Assembly (NCBI GenBank): GCA_031385005.1
Contig: JANNBB010000035.1
Coordinates: forward strand, 1 to 64,000
Source: JADKIH01 sp031385005
GTDB taxonomy: Bacteria; Bacteroidota; Bacteroidia; AKYH767-A; 2013-40CM-41-45
Direction of reading: 5' to 3'
Length of the DNA stretch: 64,000 nt
Position numbers and translations under genes: made by a program. Shown here piece by piece: positions 37,308-46,621 of the stretch (positions are counted from its first letter, which is position 1; the number at the start of each line of letters is the position of its first letter). The notes beneath the pieces were generated by a model, which made no database searches, was not told the DNA's origin, and was given only the letters and a program-made list of their open reading frames with translations.

Positions 37308-37983
37308 GAACAATCGTATTATCGAAAACGTTTTGAATACTCAGTCTCATAAAAGTAGAATAATCAGTGCCTGGAAAACTGCCTGGTTGCATAAGGCATT
37401 TCGCTTTCAGGCAATTCTATTCCTTATTCTTGTTTTATCATTTACATTTATTTTTAAGTACTTTTTCGATTTCGTCGAATCAAGAAGTGGCAGCTACTTG
37501 AATGACCCTCTTCTTAATACTATTCCTTCTTACGATGTTTCCTGGGTAGTTTTTTTCTTTTTATATAGTGGAATTTTACTCGGACTTTGGTATCACCTTG
37601 CTCATCCCAAAACTATATTAATTACATTTCAGACATATGTGCTGGTAACATTAGTCAGACTATGCACAATAACACTGTTTCCATTGGAACCACCCGATGG
37701 CTACATTCCGCTTCGAGAACCATTCGTACAATTGTTTACCACGAACGGACAAATAATTTCAAAAGACTTATTTTTCTCCGGACATATGTCAACCATACTT
37801 TCCTTGTATTTCTCTTCTCACAGAAAATACATTCGCACATTTTTACTTTTTTGTTCTTTCATGATCGGTGCAATGGTTCTGCTTCAGCACGTACATTACA
37901 CAATCGATGTAATTGTTGCAGTACCTGCAACATTTGTTGTATATTATTTTTGCAGAAATTATCTGGGAGGTAAAACCTATTAG
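37300..37983 (+). CDS. PAP2_C (sphingomyelin synthase-like) phosphatase-family membrane protein
   Basis: The 227-residue protein has about five membrane segments. Near residues 152-160 is KDLFFSGHMST, and near 193-200 is HVHYTIDVIVA. These are the SGH and HxxxD catalytic motifs of the PAP2_C group that includes sphingomyelin synthase-like enzymes. The substrate is unknown, with inferred lipid headgroup phosphatase or transferase activity. It overlaps kmo by eight bases and uses a TTG start (alternative TTG at 37333). Confidence 0.75.
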   Translation: MLKNNRIIENVLNTQSHKSRIISAWKTAWLHKAFRFQAILFLILVLSFTFIFKYFFDFVESRSGSYLNDPLLNTIPSYDVSWVVFFFLYSGILLGLWYHLAHPKTILITFQTYVLVTLVRLCTITLFPLEPPDGYIPLREPFVQLFTTNGQIISKDLFFSGHMSTILSLYFSSHRKYIRTFLLFCSFMIGAMVLLQHVHYTIDVIVAVPATFVVYYFCRNYLGGKTY

Positions 37984-38037
37984 GTATTTTGTTTTGCTTC
38001 CTTACTTTTATAGGATAAATCTGATAAACAAATCAGC

Positions 38038-38685
38038 ATGGATCAAGCAATGTTAAAAGATGTTTTGCAATGGGACGTAGGAAACTGGGTAACTCCCTTG
38101 AATTATTGGGAGAAAATTCTTGACGACACAAAAACTTCACTCACATGCCTCGAATTAGGCGCCCGAGAGGGAGGATTATCACTTTGGCTCGCTTCAAAAG
38201 GTCATTCTGTCGTCTGCTCCGACCTCACCAATACAGAAGCCGTCGCTTTTCCTTTGCACAAGAAATACAATTTGCTTTCGAAAATTTCTTACCGGGATAT
38301 CGATGCTTCAACTATACCATACGAAAATCATTTTGATGTAATCGTCATCAAATCTATTCTGGGTGGAATTGGAAGAAACAATAATTTAAAAATACAAAAA
38401 CAAGTAATTGATCAGGTGTATAAAGCATTGAAACCGGGAGGCCGATTCCTCTTTGCAGAAAACAGTAAAGCCACATACATACATCGTTTGTTTAGAAAAC
38501 TTTTTACGGGGTGGGGGAGTGGATGGCGTTATCTTTCAGCGGAAGATTTTCAGGATTTGCTTTCGTCATTTAAAAATGTCGAAATAAAATCGACCGGTTT
38601 CGCCGGTGTCTTTGGCCGCTCTGAAAACCAGAAAATTCTTCTAAGCAAATCTGACAAATATTTTTTTAACCATATTCTTCCGTAA
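38038..38685 (+). CDS. Class I SAM-dependent methyltransferase
   Basis: The 215-residue protein has motif I near residues 38-50 (LELGAREGGLSLWL), an acidic motif II (VVCSDL) and the YKALKPGGRFLFAENS string of class I methyltransferases. It is cytosolic. Substrate cannot be read. It is transcribed with the upstream genes or alone, with TACTTTTA (one mismatch) just upstream. Its stop faces the convergent MBL gene across a stem-loop. Confidence 0.85.
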   Translation: MDQAMLKDVLQWDVGNWVTPLNYWEKILDDTKTSLTCLELGAREGGLSLWLASKGHSVVCSDLTNTEAVAFPLHKKYNLLSKISYRDIDASTIPYENHFDVIVIKSILGGIGRNNNLKIQKQVIDQVYKALKPGGRFLFAENSKATYIHRLFRKLFTGWGSGWRYLSAEDFQDLLSSFKNVEIKSTGFAGVFGRSENQKILLSKSDKYFFNHILP

Positions 38686-38701
38686 AATTGGAAATACATT
38701 G

Positions 38702-38720
38702 TTTACGGATCTGCCGTAAA
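38702..38720. terminator. Short stem-loop between convergent genes
   Basis: TTTACGG, loop ATCTG, CCGTAAA is a perfect 7-bp stem at the 3' ends of both convergent genes. No strong T-tract follows, so it may be only a weak terminator. Confidence 0.4.
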
Positions 38721-38734
38721 ATAAAATAAAGGGG

Positions 38735-39370
38735 CTATAAAAAGGGATTGTTTTTTCTTTCTTCACCAACCGTAGTCTGAGGCCCGTGTCCGGAATAGAC
38801 AACGACATCGTCATCCAACGGTAAAATCTTTTCCTTAATGCTCCTGATCAATGTATCGTAATCGCCACCCGGTAAATCCGTTCTGCCAATGCTTTGCATA
38901 AATAAAACATCACCTGAAATAAGTGATCTTGACTCTTCATGTAAATAGGAAAAACTACCCGGACTGTGACCCGGAGTAAAGAGGGGTTTTAATATCGTGT
39001 TTCCAAAAGAAATTGTAGTCTTTTCTGTTACGTCCTTTTCAGGTTGAGGAGAGGGCTCCATTTCTATTCCCCACATTTTGCCGTATTCAGCAGCAGCTTC
39101 CAGCATGCTTTTTTCAATAAAACTCATTTGAATGGGAAGACCGAACCGGCCTGTAAGAAAATTGTTTCCTAAAATATGGTCGATATGGGTATGCGTTAAT
39201 AAAATTCCGACAGGTTTTAACTTTTCCCGGTTTATGAATCCCTCTAATTCTTTTTTTTCTTCCTGACTATAGCAACCCGGGTCTATTATCAGACATTCCA
39301 TGGTTTCATCAGCCAGGATATAGGTATTTTCACTAAACGGATTAAACGTAAAAGGGTAGATTTTTAACAT
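38735..39370 (-). CDS. MBL-fold metallohydrolase (glyoxalase II-like)
   Basis: This 211-residue metallo-beta-lactamase-fold enzyme has HTHIDH at 60-65 (THTHIDHILGN), the third ligand in FTPGHSPGSF, bridging Asp in ISGDVLF and a last His in YSGHGPQTT. These form the two-metal site of hydroxyacylglutathione hydrolase/glyoxalase II-like and related thioesterases. The substrate is not certain. Promoter elements in the 135 bases toward the divergent gene include only a one-mismatch TACATTCG that faces the other gene. Confidence 0.85.
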   Translation of the reverse strand: MLKIYPFTFNPFSENTYILADETMECLIIDPGCYSQEEKKELEGFINREKLKPVGILLTHTHIDHILGNNFLTGRFGLPIQMSFIEKSMLEAAAEYGKMWGIEMEPSPQPEKDVTEKTTISFGNTILKPLFTPGHSPGSFSYLHEESRSLISGDVLFMQSIGRTDLPGGDYDTLIRSIKEKILPLDDDVVVYSGHGPQTTVGEERKNNPFL

Positions 39371-39505
39371 GCTAATTGTTTCAAAACAGTTACGGATTCG
39401 GAGTGCTAAGTACTTAAAAATTCCTTACATTCGCTGTACTGAATCGTATTCGTTTGGCCAATAAAAAAACGACCGATACAACTGTCTTTTCGCAGGATTA
39501 TTATT

Positions 39506-42500
39506 ATGAGAAAACATACGAGCTGTATATTCTTTATTCTGATTTTTATTTTCTCCATCCGTTTTGCTTCCGGACAATTTTACAACGGATATTCCATGCA
39601 ATTTGGAAAAAACCGTGTTCAATACGACGATCGGTTTTGGTCGTTTATGAAGTACAAAAATTATGACACCTACTTTTACCTCGGCGGAATCGACCTCGCT
39701 GCTTATACTGGAAGAGTTGCCGATAAGGATTTAGAAGAAATTGAAAAACTGTTTGACTATAAACTCGACGGCAGGATTCAATTTATTATTTACAATAAAC
39801 TCAGCGATGCCAAGCAAACAAATATTGCTCTCGAAACGGACGACCAATCGAATAATACAGGTGGAGTAACCAAAATTGTCGGCAACAAGGTTTTTCTTTA
39901 TTTCACCGGCGATCATGATAAACTTCACCAACAAATCCGCGAAGGTATTGCACGCGTTCTCATCGATCAGATTATGTATGGCGGTGATGTAAAAGATAGG
40001 ATTCAGAATGCAGCCCTTTTGTCTCTTCCGGATTGGTATATGAATGGACTGGTCTCTTACGTAGCGCGCCCGTGGGATGTACAAATCGATAACCGGGTCA
40101 GGGACGGAGTCATCAATAAGAAATTCCTGAAATTTAATCGCCTTTCCGGAATGGATGCCATTTATGCCGGACACTCGATATGGAAATATATCGTCGATAC
40201 CTATACCGAAAGTTCGATTTCCAACTTGCTGTACATGACTCGCATCAATCGCAACATTGAAAACAGTCTGATGTATGTACTTGGGATTAATATGAAAGAA
40301 CTATCTCTCAACTGGACGGCTGCCATGACACAGCGTTATGAAAATGCCGATGCAAACAGAGACAGCTTAAAAACAGTTTCTATACTCAAACGTTCTAAGC
40401 CCAATCATTTTTATTCGCAATTATCTACCAGCCCCGATGGACGCTATTCCGTTTATATTTCCAATAATCTCGGAAAGTATAAGATCAAAATGTACAATCA
40501 TGAAAAGAAAAGTACACGTAAAATACTGAAGAGCGGATACAGGTCTTATACCCAAGAAACGGACATCTCTTTTCCTGTTATTGCCTGGCATCCAACAGGA
40601 CTTATATTTGGTGTCATTCGTGAACGAAAAGGAAAATTATGGTTAGGCACCTATACGCTGGAAACAAAAAAATATGAAGAAGCGCCTTTGTTTAATTTTG
40701 AAAAAGTGCTTGATTTCAGTTATTCATCCAATGGACAAAGCATCGTATTAGCAGGGATTCAGAAAGGACAATCGGATATTTACGTTTACAATCTTCGCAC
40801 AAGAACCTATGAGCAAATTACAAAAGATCCCTATGATGATGTGAACCCACGCTTCATTGATAATTCCCGTGCAATCGTTTTTGCATCCAACAGAGATAAT
40901 GATACACTGAAAGTTGACAAAAAAAGTCTTCCTGCCATCGGCGGCAACTACGATATTTTTTACTTCGATTATGCAGGTAAGTCGAATGTGTTAAGAAGAA
41001 TTACGGAAACACCCTCATTCAGCGAAACACAGCCGATGCAATATGATTCCGCCAATATCACCTATCTCAGCGATGAAAACGGAATCGTAAATAGATATGT
41101 CGCTCATTTGGATAGTACGCTTAGCTATGTCGATACGGTCGAGCATTACCGAATGATTGTCGATAATTATGTCATTACCGATTATCCCCGGAATATCATT
41201 TCACAAGACATTAATTTTTCACGCAACCGAATAAGTGAAATCATCTACGATAAAGGAAAATATAGATTATTCGTAAATCAGACGAAGGAAGACGAGCAGC
41301 TAATAAAAAGTTCAATTCCAAAGACACTCTTTAGAAAAGAGCAGCAGAAAAAGGCAGAAACAAAAAAGGAAGTTCCACCACAAATAAATATTCAACCATC
41401 TTCTGAACCATCAGTTATCACTCCTGCAGTGCCTGACTCCAATGTTGTCGATATCGATAATTATGTTTTCCAAAGCGACTTTCCAAAATCGAAAAGTAAA
41501 AAAGAAAAGAAAAAAGAAAAGTTAAGCGAGCAGTTTGCCGTAAAAGCGGACACAGTGCGTACGATAGCTGATACGTCAGCTGATAAATTACCTAAGCAAC
41601 GGAATTATGAAACCGCTTTTTCTTCTACCTACTTCGTTTCTCAACTCGATAATTCACTTTTGAATCAGGCCTATCAGATTTTTTCCGTCGGCGCAATTTA
41701 TTATAATCCCGGACTGAATGGATTTATCAAACTCGGTATTAACGATCTTTTGGAAGACTATCGAATAACCGGTGGTTTCAAACTTGCCGGAGATTTTAAC
41801 AGCAATGAATATTTTCTCAGTTATGAAAATCTAAAAAAGCGTTTTGATAAGCGACTCACATTTTATAGACAGGCCGTTCTGCTTCCTCAATACGGTGCTA
41901 AACAACACTCCCATGAAATGCGCTTTACCGGTTCCTGGCCTTTCAGCGATGTTTCTTCGGTTCGTACGTCAGTGGCCTATAGAAATGATCGATATGTTTT
42001 TCTTTCTACCGATACGTTTACACTCGATTTGCCAAATCAATACCGCAATTGGGGAACAGGTCGTGTCGAATTCGTTTACGACAATACATTAGGCACCGGC
42101 ATCAATTTATTTAATGGAACGCGATTAAAAGTCTTTGGTGAATATTACAAACAAGTCGATAAAAAAAATACCGGAATGGTTATTCTCGGTGCAGATATCA
42201 GACATTATCAGAAGATACACAGAGACATCATCTGGGCGAACAGATTTGCAGCCGGAAGTTCTTTCGGTGAAGAGAGAATTATCTATTACATGGGCTCAAC
42301 GGATAACTGGATCAGTCCTGAGTTTAATTATGAAACACCGATTGACTTTTCACAGAACTATTACTTCCAGGCATTAGCTACCAATCTGCGTGGTTTCGAT
42401 CAGAATATACGAAACGGAAATACATTTGCTCTCATCAACAGTGAATTGAGAGTTCCATTGTTTAAGTATTTATTAAATCGTCCTATCAAATCAGATTTCA

Positions 42501-42778
42501 TCCGCAATTTTCAGGTAATTGGTTTTGGGGATATTGGTACTGCATGGAATGGTACTTCCCCTTACGATTCCACCAATGCATTGAACAGAAAGGTGTTTTC
42601 TCAAGAACCATTCACTGTCGTTATTACCGTTCAAAACGAACCGATTGTCGGTGGATATGGAATCGGATTGCGCAGCAGAATATTGGGATACTTTCTTCGT
42701 GCCGATTGGGCATGGGGCGTACAAAACAGAGAAGTTCTTCCGTATAAGTTTTATTTTTCACTCGGACTCGATTTTTAA
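39506..42778 (+). CDS. Large secreted protein with TolB-like propeller repeats and C-terminal beta-barrel-like region
   Basis: The 1090-residue protein has a signal peptide (MRKHTSCIFFILIFIFSIRFASGQ). An N-terminal helical-mixed domain (to ~290) resembles the peptidase MA-like fold, but no HExxH was seen. A WD40/PD40-type propeller follows (~305-500; SPDGRYSVYISN, FSYSSNGQSIVLAG, NPRFIDNSRAIVFASNRDND). A charged linker with KKEKKKEKL comes next (~600-700), and then a Phe/Tyr-rich beta-strand region (~710-1090) ending SLGLDF, an outer-membrane barrel-like C-terminus. The surface function is unknown. It is divergent from the MBL gene and 40 bases upstream of the amidohydrolase. Confidence 0.65.
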   Translation: MRKHTSCIFFILIFIFSIRFASGQFYNGYSMQFGKNRVQYDDRFWSFMKYKNYDTYFYLGGIDLAAYTGRVADKDLEEIEKLFDYKLDGRIQFIIYNKLSDAKQTNIALETDDQSNNTGGVTKIVGNKVFLYFTGDHDKLHQQIREGIARVLIDQIMYGGDVKDRIQNAALLSLPDWYMNGLVSYVARPWDVQIDNRVRDGVINKKFLKFNRLSGMDAIYAGHSIWKYIVDTYTESSISNLLYMTRINRNIENSLMYVLGINMKELSLNWTAAMTQRYENADANRDSLKTVSILKRSKPNHFYSQLSTSPDGRYSVYISNNLGKYKIKMYNHEKKSTRKILKSGYRSYTQETDISFPVIAWHPTGLIFGVIRERKGKLWLGTYTLETKKYEEAPLFNFEKVLDFSYSSNGQSIVLAGIQKGQSDIYVYNLRTRTYEQITKDPYDDVNPRFIDNSRAIVFASNRDNDTLKVDKKSLPAIGGNYDIFYFDYAGKSNVLRRITETPSFSETQPMQYDSANITYLSDENGIVNRYVAHLDSTLSYVDTVEHYRMIVDNYVITDYPRNIISQDINFSRNRISEIIYDKGKYRLFVNQTKEDEQLIKSSIPKTLFRKEQQKKAETKKEVPPQINIQPSSEPSVITPAVPDSNVVDIDNYVFQSDFPKSKSKKEKKKEKLSEQFAVKADTVRTIADTSADKLPKQRNYETAFSSTYFVSQLDNSLLNQAYQIFSVGAIYYNPGLNGFIKLGINDLLEDYRITGGFKLAGDFNSNEYFLSYENLKKRFDKRLTFYRQAVLLPQYGAKQHSHEMRFTGSWPFSDVSSVRTSVAYRNDRYVFLSTDTFTLDLPNQYRNWGTGRVEFVYDNTLGTGINLFNGTRLKVFGEYYKQVDKKNTGMVILGADIRHYQKIHRDIIWANRFAAGSSFGEERIIYYMGSTDNWISPEFNYETPIDFSQNYYFQALATNLRGFDQNIRNGNTFALINSELRVPLFKYLLNRPIKSDFIRNFQVIGFGDIGTAWNGTSPYDSTNALNRKVFSQEPFTVVITVQNEPIVGGYGIGLRSRILGYFLRADWAWGVQNREVLPYKFYFSLGLDF

Positions 42779-42838
42779 TTCACCACCAATTACGTGTAAA
42801 CAGTTTACCGCAACTGTTTGCGCAAAAAAAATTTCAAC

Positions 42839-44023
42839 ATGAAAAACCGAATCAAATCTCTTGCCGGAAAATATTTCTCTGATGTCGTTTCCTATAGAAG
42901 ACACCTGCATAAAAATCCCGAACTTTCATTCAAGGAATTCAATACACAGAAATTTGTAGAAGAAAAGTTAAATGAATTTGGTATTACGAATGTGAAACGA
43001 ATGGCCAACACAGGTGTCGTTGCAATCGTTGAAGGAAAAAATCCGACGAAGAAAACAGTTGCACTTCGCGCCGACATGGACGCACTTCCCATAACAGAAA
43101 CCAATAAGGCCGAATACAAGTCATGCAACGAAGGAGTCATGCATGCCTGTGGTCACGATGTACATACTTCATCTTTGCTGGGAGTAGCACGTATCATTCA
43201 CGAGTTGAGAAACGAAATGGAAGGGAGTGTCAAGTTCATCTTTCAACCCGGAGAAGAAAAACTTCCCGGTGGCGCTTCCATGATGATTCAGGAAGGTGTG
43301 TTGGAAAATCCAAAACCGTTTTCTGTAATCGGACAACATGTAATGCCTCAGATTGATGCCGGAAAAGTTGGATTCCGAAAAGGATTATACATGGCCAGTA
43401 CCGATGAGATTTACGTTACCGTTAAAGGCAAGGGCGGACATGGTGCCATGCCTCACCTGGGTATCGATCCTGTATTAATTGCTTCTCATATGGTCGTCGC
43501 ATTGCAACAAATCGTTAGCCGCAATGCAAAACCTTCTCTTCCTTCCGTTCTTTCTTTCGGTAAATTCATCGCTAATGGCGCAACCAATGTTATTCCGGAT
43601 GAGGTTTACTTAGAAGGAACATTTCGTACACTGAACGAAGAGTGGCGCGACGATGCCCATAAAAAAATGAAACATTTAGCAGAAACACTTGCAGAAAGTA
43701 TGGGTGGTAAATGTATTTTCGATATTCGCAGAGGATATCCTTTTCTGATTAATGATGATGCTGTAACAGATCGTTTACGCAAGGCAGCAGAAGACTTTTT
43801 AGGAAAAGAAAATGTAGAAGATCTGGAAATCTGGATGGCTGCAGAAGATTTTGCATTCTATTCTCAAAAAGCTCCTTCCTGCTTTTATCGCTTAGGAGTA
43901 AGAAATGAATCGAAAGGAATCGTTTCACCCGTTCATACTTCTACTTTTGATATCGATGAAAAAGCACTCGAAACAGGAATGGGATTAATGGCCTGGATGA
44001 CTATTTCTGAATTAGCTGATTAG
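42839..44023 (+). CDS. M20-family amidohydrolase (N-acyl amino acid/hippurate hydrolase type)
   Basis: This 394-residue metal-dependent amidohydrolase has LRADMDALPI (first metal region), HACGHDVHTSSLLG (H...D ligands), FQPGEEKLPGGASMM (catalytic Glu pair), GKGGHGAMP in the dimerisation domain, and a C-terminal HTSTFDIDEKAL His ligand. This matches M20D enzymes such as hippurate hydrolase. The ATG at 42839 is preferred over the TTG at 42818. An imperfect hairpin AAACAGTT/AACTGTTT precedes it. It is convergent with gyrB across MITE copy 2. Confidence 0.9.
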   Translation: MKNRIKSLAGKYFSDVVSYRRHLHKNPELSFKEFNTQKFVEEKLNEFGITNVKRMANTGVVAIVEGKNPTKKTVALRADMDALPITETNKAEYKSCNEGVMHACGHDVHTSSLLGVARIIHELRNEMEGSVKFIFQPGEEKLPGGASMMIQEGVLENPKPFSVIGQHVMPQIDAGKVGFRKGLYMASTDEIYVTVKGKGGHGAMPHLGIDPVLIASHMVVALQQIVSRNAKPSLPSVLSFGKFIANGATNVIPDEVYLEGTFRTLNEEWRDDAHKKMKHLAETLAESMGGKCIFDIRRGYPFLINDDAVTDRLRKAAEDFLGKENVEDLEIWMAAEDFAFYSQKAPSCFYRLGVRNESKGIVSPVHTSTFDIDEKALETGMGLMAWMTISELAD

Positions 44024-44052
44024 TTGATTCGTTAATTCGCTAATTAGTTAAA

Positions 44053-44372
44053 CACTGCTGACCGGAGAAAATTAAGTAAAGTATGTAAACGATTAATTCT
44101 TTATTAAAAAGCCAATAAAAATTGTCTTTAAAAAAGTAAGCCCCTTGTTAGAGCAGCCAAAGAAAACGAAAACAATAATCGAAGAGGAGCGAGGGCCGTC
44201 CACGCACCGCGCGGCGATGGCATCGTCAGAAGCCACAAAGAGCGGGTAAAAATCGAGCCGATGCCGGAGCTGTTCGTTGGGTCTTTTTTCTTTTGCTTAC
44301 TTTTCTTTTTGGTCAAGCAAAATGAAAATTAAGGATGTTTGTACCGGCCTTTGTTTTCTCCGAACAACAGTG
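44053..44372. mobile_element. MITE-like repeat, copy 2
   Basis: The terminal inverted repeats are CACTGCTGACCGGAGAAAA (44053-44071) and TTTTCTCCGAACAACAGTG (44354-44372), with two mismatches between arms. The GC-rich core is nearly identical to copy 1 (11934-12250). The internal 16-bp hairpin is degenerate here, with two changes in its right arm. The 62-codon minus-strand frame differs from copy 1 mostly by residue-changing substitutions, which argues against a protein. Like copy 1, it lies between convergent gene ends. Confidence 0.75.
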
Positions 44373-44386
44373 AATTAGCTAATTAC

Positions 44387-46390
44387 CTAAGCGTCAATCT
44401 TCGCATACTTCGCATTCTTCTCGATAAAATCTCTGCGAGGTGGAACATCGTCTCCCATGAGCATTGAGAAAATTCTGTCTGCTTCAGCAGCGCTATCAAT
44501 GGTTACTCTGCGAAGCGTACGTGTTTCAGGATTCATTGTTGTCTCCCAAAGCTGTTCCGCATTCATTTCTCCAAGACCTTTATATCGTTGTATACCTACA
44601 TTTTCTTCCTTCCCTTCGCCGGCCAGTTTTTTAACCGCTGCAATTCGCTGTTCATCCGTCCAGGCATAAATTTGTTCTTTTCCTTTTTTAACAAGATAGA
44701 GTGGAGGAGTAGCAATGTATAAATATCCACCTTCGACAAGTGATTTCAGATGTCGGAAAAAGAAGGTAAGGATTAATGTGGTAATGTGTGAGCCATCAAT
44801 ATCGGCATCGGTCATGATTACGATTTTGTGATAACGAAGTTTGTCGATGTTTAACATACGACCTTCTTTGCTTTCATCACGAAAAACTCCAAGAGCCGTA
44901 TAAATATTCCGGATCTCTTCGTTTTCATAAATCTTATATTCCATCGCTTTTTCGACGTTCAGGATTTTTCCACGCAAAGGTAAAATGGCCTGAAATCTTC
45001 TATTACGACCTTGTTTAGCTGTTCCACCCGCCGAATCTCCCTCGACCAGGTATAACTCGCATCCTGATGCATCTGTATCGCTGCAATCGGAAAGTTTTCC
45101 GGGCAATCCTGATCCGGACAAAACGTTTTTACGTTGAACCAGTTCTCTGGCTTTTCTGGCAGCGTGACGAGCAGTAGCGGCAAGAACTACCTTATCGACA
45201 ATCATTCGGGCTTCTTTCGGATGCTCTTCCAGATAATTGCTCAGCATTTCACTCACGGCCTGATCAACAGCACCCATCACTTCATTGTTTCCCAATTTAG
45301 TCTTCGTCTGTCCTTCAAATTGTGGCTCCGCAACTTTTACAGAAATAATAGCTGTGATACCTTCACGAAAATCGTCTCCTGAAATTTCAATTTTCAGTTT
45401 TTCAAAAAGTCCGGATTTATCGGCATAGGATTTCAGTGTACGTGTTAACGCTCTTCTGAATCCCGCCAAGTGTGTTCCACCTTCATGGGTATTAATGTTG
45501 TTTACGTATGAATATATATTCTCCGTAAAACCGGAATTGTATTGCATGGCAACTTCAACAGGAATTCCACTTCTTTCGCCTTCCATGTATATTGCTTGGG
45601 AGGTAAGTTTTTCGCGGTTCTCATCGAGGTATTCTACAAATTCTCTCAAACCACCCTGACTCAAAAAAGCCTCTGAAGGAAAATTTCCATCCGCATCGGC
45701 CTGACGCGTATCGGTAATTTTCATGCTTACTCCTTTATTCAAAAAAGAAAGCTCTCTCAAACGGGTAACTAAAATATCGTAGTGGTAATCGTCTGTAATG
45801 AAAATGGTATTATCAGGAGTGAAAGTAACTTCCGTTCCCGTGCGATTCGTTTCACCGATAACTTTTACGTCATACATCGGCTTCCCGCGCTCGTATTCCT
45901 GAATAAAGATTTTTCCCTCGCGGTGAACTTCTACTTTCAAATGAGTAGATAAGGCATTCACGCACGATACACCTACACCGTGTAATCCTCCTGAAACTTT
46001 ATAAGAATCTTTATCGAATTTACCACCGGCGTGAAGGACAGTCATAACAACTTCCAACGCACTCTTCTTTTCTTTGGAGTGATAGTCCGTCGGAATTCCA
46101 CGTCCATCATCTTTTACACAAATTGAGTTTCCCGGTAATATGGAAACATCAATGTGCTTGCAATATCCTGCCATCGCTTCATCGATGGAATTATCCACGA
46201 CTTCATATACGAGGTGATGCAGACCTTTCAATCCGATATCTCCGATATACATGGCAGGCCTTTTTCGAACTGCTTCGAGTCCTTCTAGTACCTGAATACT
46301 ATCGGCAGAATAATCCTGCCCGTTTTTCTTTGCTTTTGCGTCTGCTGTTGGTTCTGTGTCTTTCACCTGTGCTTTTGTCAGTTCACTCAT
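44387..46390 (-). CDS. gyrB: DNA gyrase subunit B
   Basis: This is the ATPase subunit of gyrase, which negatively supercoils DNA with GyrA. It has 667 residues. It shows LEAVRKRPAMYIGD and EVVDNSIDEAMAGYC (ATP-binding GHKL), DGRGIPTD, GLHGVGVSCVNALS, the TOPRIM LVEGDSAGGTAKQGRNR near residue 449, IMTDADIDGSHI, and the C-terminal RYKGLGEMNAEQLWETTMNP. A short N-terminal extension precedes YSADSIQ. gyrA is not adjacent. A hairpin and a -7 box lie upstream. Confidence 0.96.
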   Translation of the reverse strand: MSELTKAQVKDTEPTADAKAKKNGQDYSADSIQVLEGLEAVRKRPAMYIGDIGLKGLHHLVYEVVDNSIDEAMAGYCKHIDVSILPGNSICVKDDGRGIPTDYHSKEKKSALEVVMTVLHAGGKFDKDSYKVSGGLHGVGVSCVNALSTHLKVEVHREGKIFIQEYERGKPMYDVKVIGETNRTGTEVTFTPDNTIFITDDYHYDILVTRLRELSFLNKGVSMKITDTRQADADGNFPSEAFLSQGGLREFVEYLDENREKLTSQAIYMEGERSGIPVEVAMQYNSGFTENIYSYVNNINTHEGGTHLAGFRRALTRTLKSYADKSGLFEKLKIEISGDDFREGITAIISVKVAEPQFEGQTKTKLGNNEVMGAVDQAVSEMLSNYLEEHPKEARMIVDKVVLAATARHAARKARELVQRKNVLSGSGLPGKLSDCSDTDASGCELYLVEGDSAGGTAKQGRNRRFQAILPLRGKILNVEKAMEYKIYENEEIRNIYTALGVFRDESKEGRMLNIDKLRYHKIVIMTDADIDGSHITTLILTFFFRHLKSLVEGGYLYIATPPLYLVKKGKEQIYAWTDEQRIAAVKKLAGEGKEENVGIQRYKGLGEMNAEQLWETTMNPETRTLRRVTIDSAAEADRIFSMLMGDDVPPRRDFIEKNAKYAKIDA

Positions 46391-46445
46391 TGTAAATTCT
46401 TAGTTTCCCCCAATCCCCCGAATGCCTTCTGAAAGGACAAACAAT

Positions 46446-46490
46446 AAAAAAGCTGATTCTTCAATCAGCATTTCTTACTCTTCAAATATA
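46446..46490 (-). promoter_or_regulatory. gyrB upstream hairpin and -7 element
   Basis: On the minus strand TATATTTG (46483-46490, exact) is followed by GCTGATT-GAAG-AATCAGC (46452-46469) and a six-T tract. Either the hairpin terminates dnaX (upstream, stop 46622) or it is a leader terminator/attenuator in the gyrB 5' region. The T-tract makes a real terminator likely. Confidence 0.5.
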
Positions 46491-46621
46491 ATGAATTAGC
46501 TTGATTTTTACAAGATTTTTGGAAGTATTATAAACACATTGAAATGCATACAATAAATTGAAAATCAGTGTATTATACAAATAATTGTCAAATCAAAAAG
46601 CAGTGTCTGTTGAATCTGAAA

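Noticed and set aside
37587..37973. 128-codon frame inside the PAP2-like gene
   Set aside because: Shadow of the gene at 37300 in another frame; Thr/His/Asn-rich with no motif.
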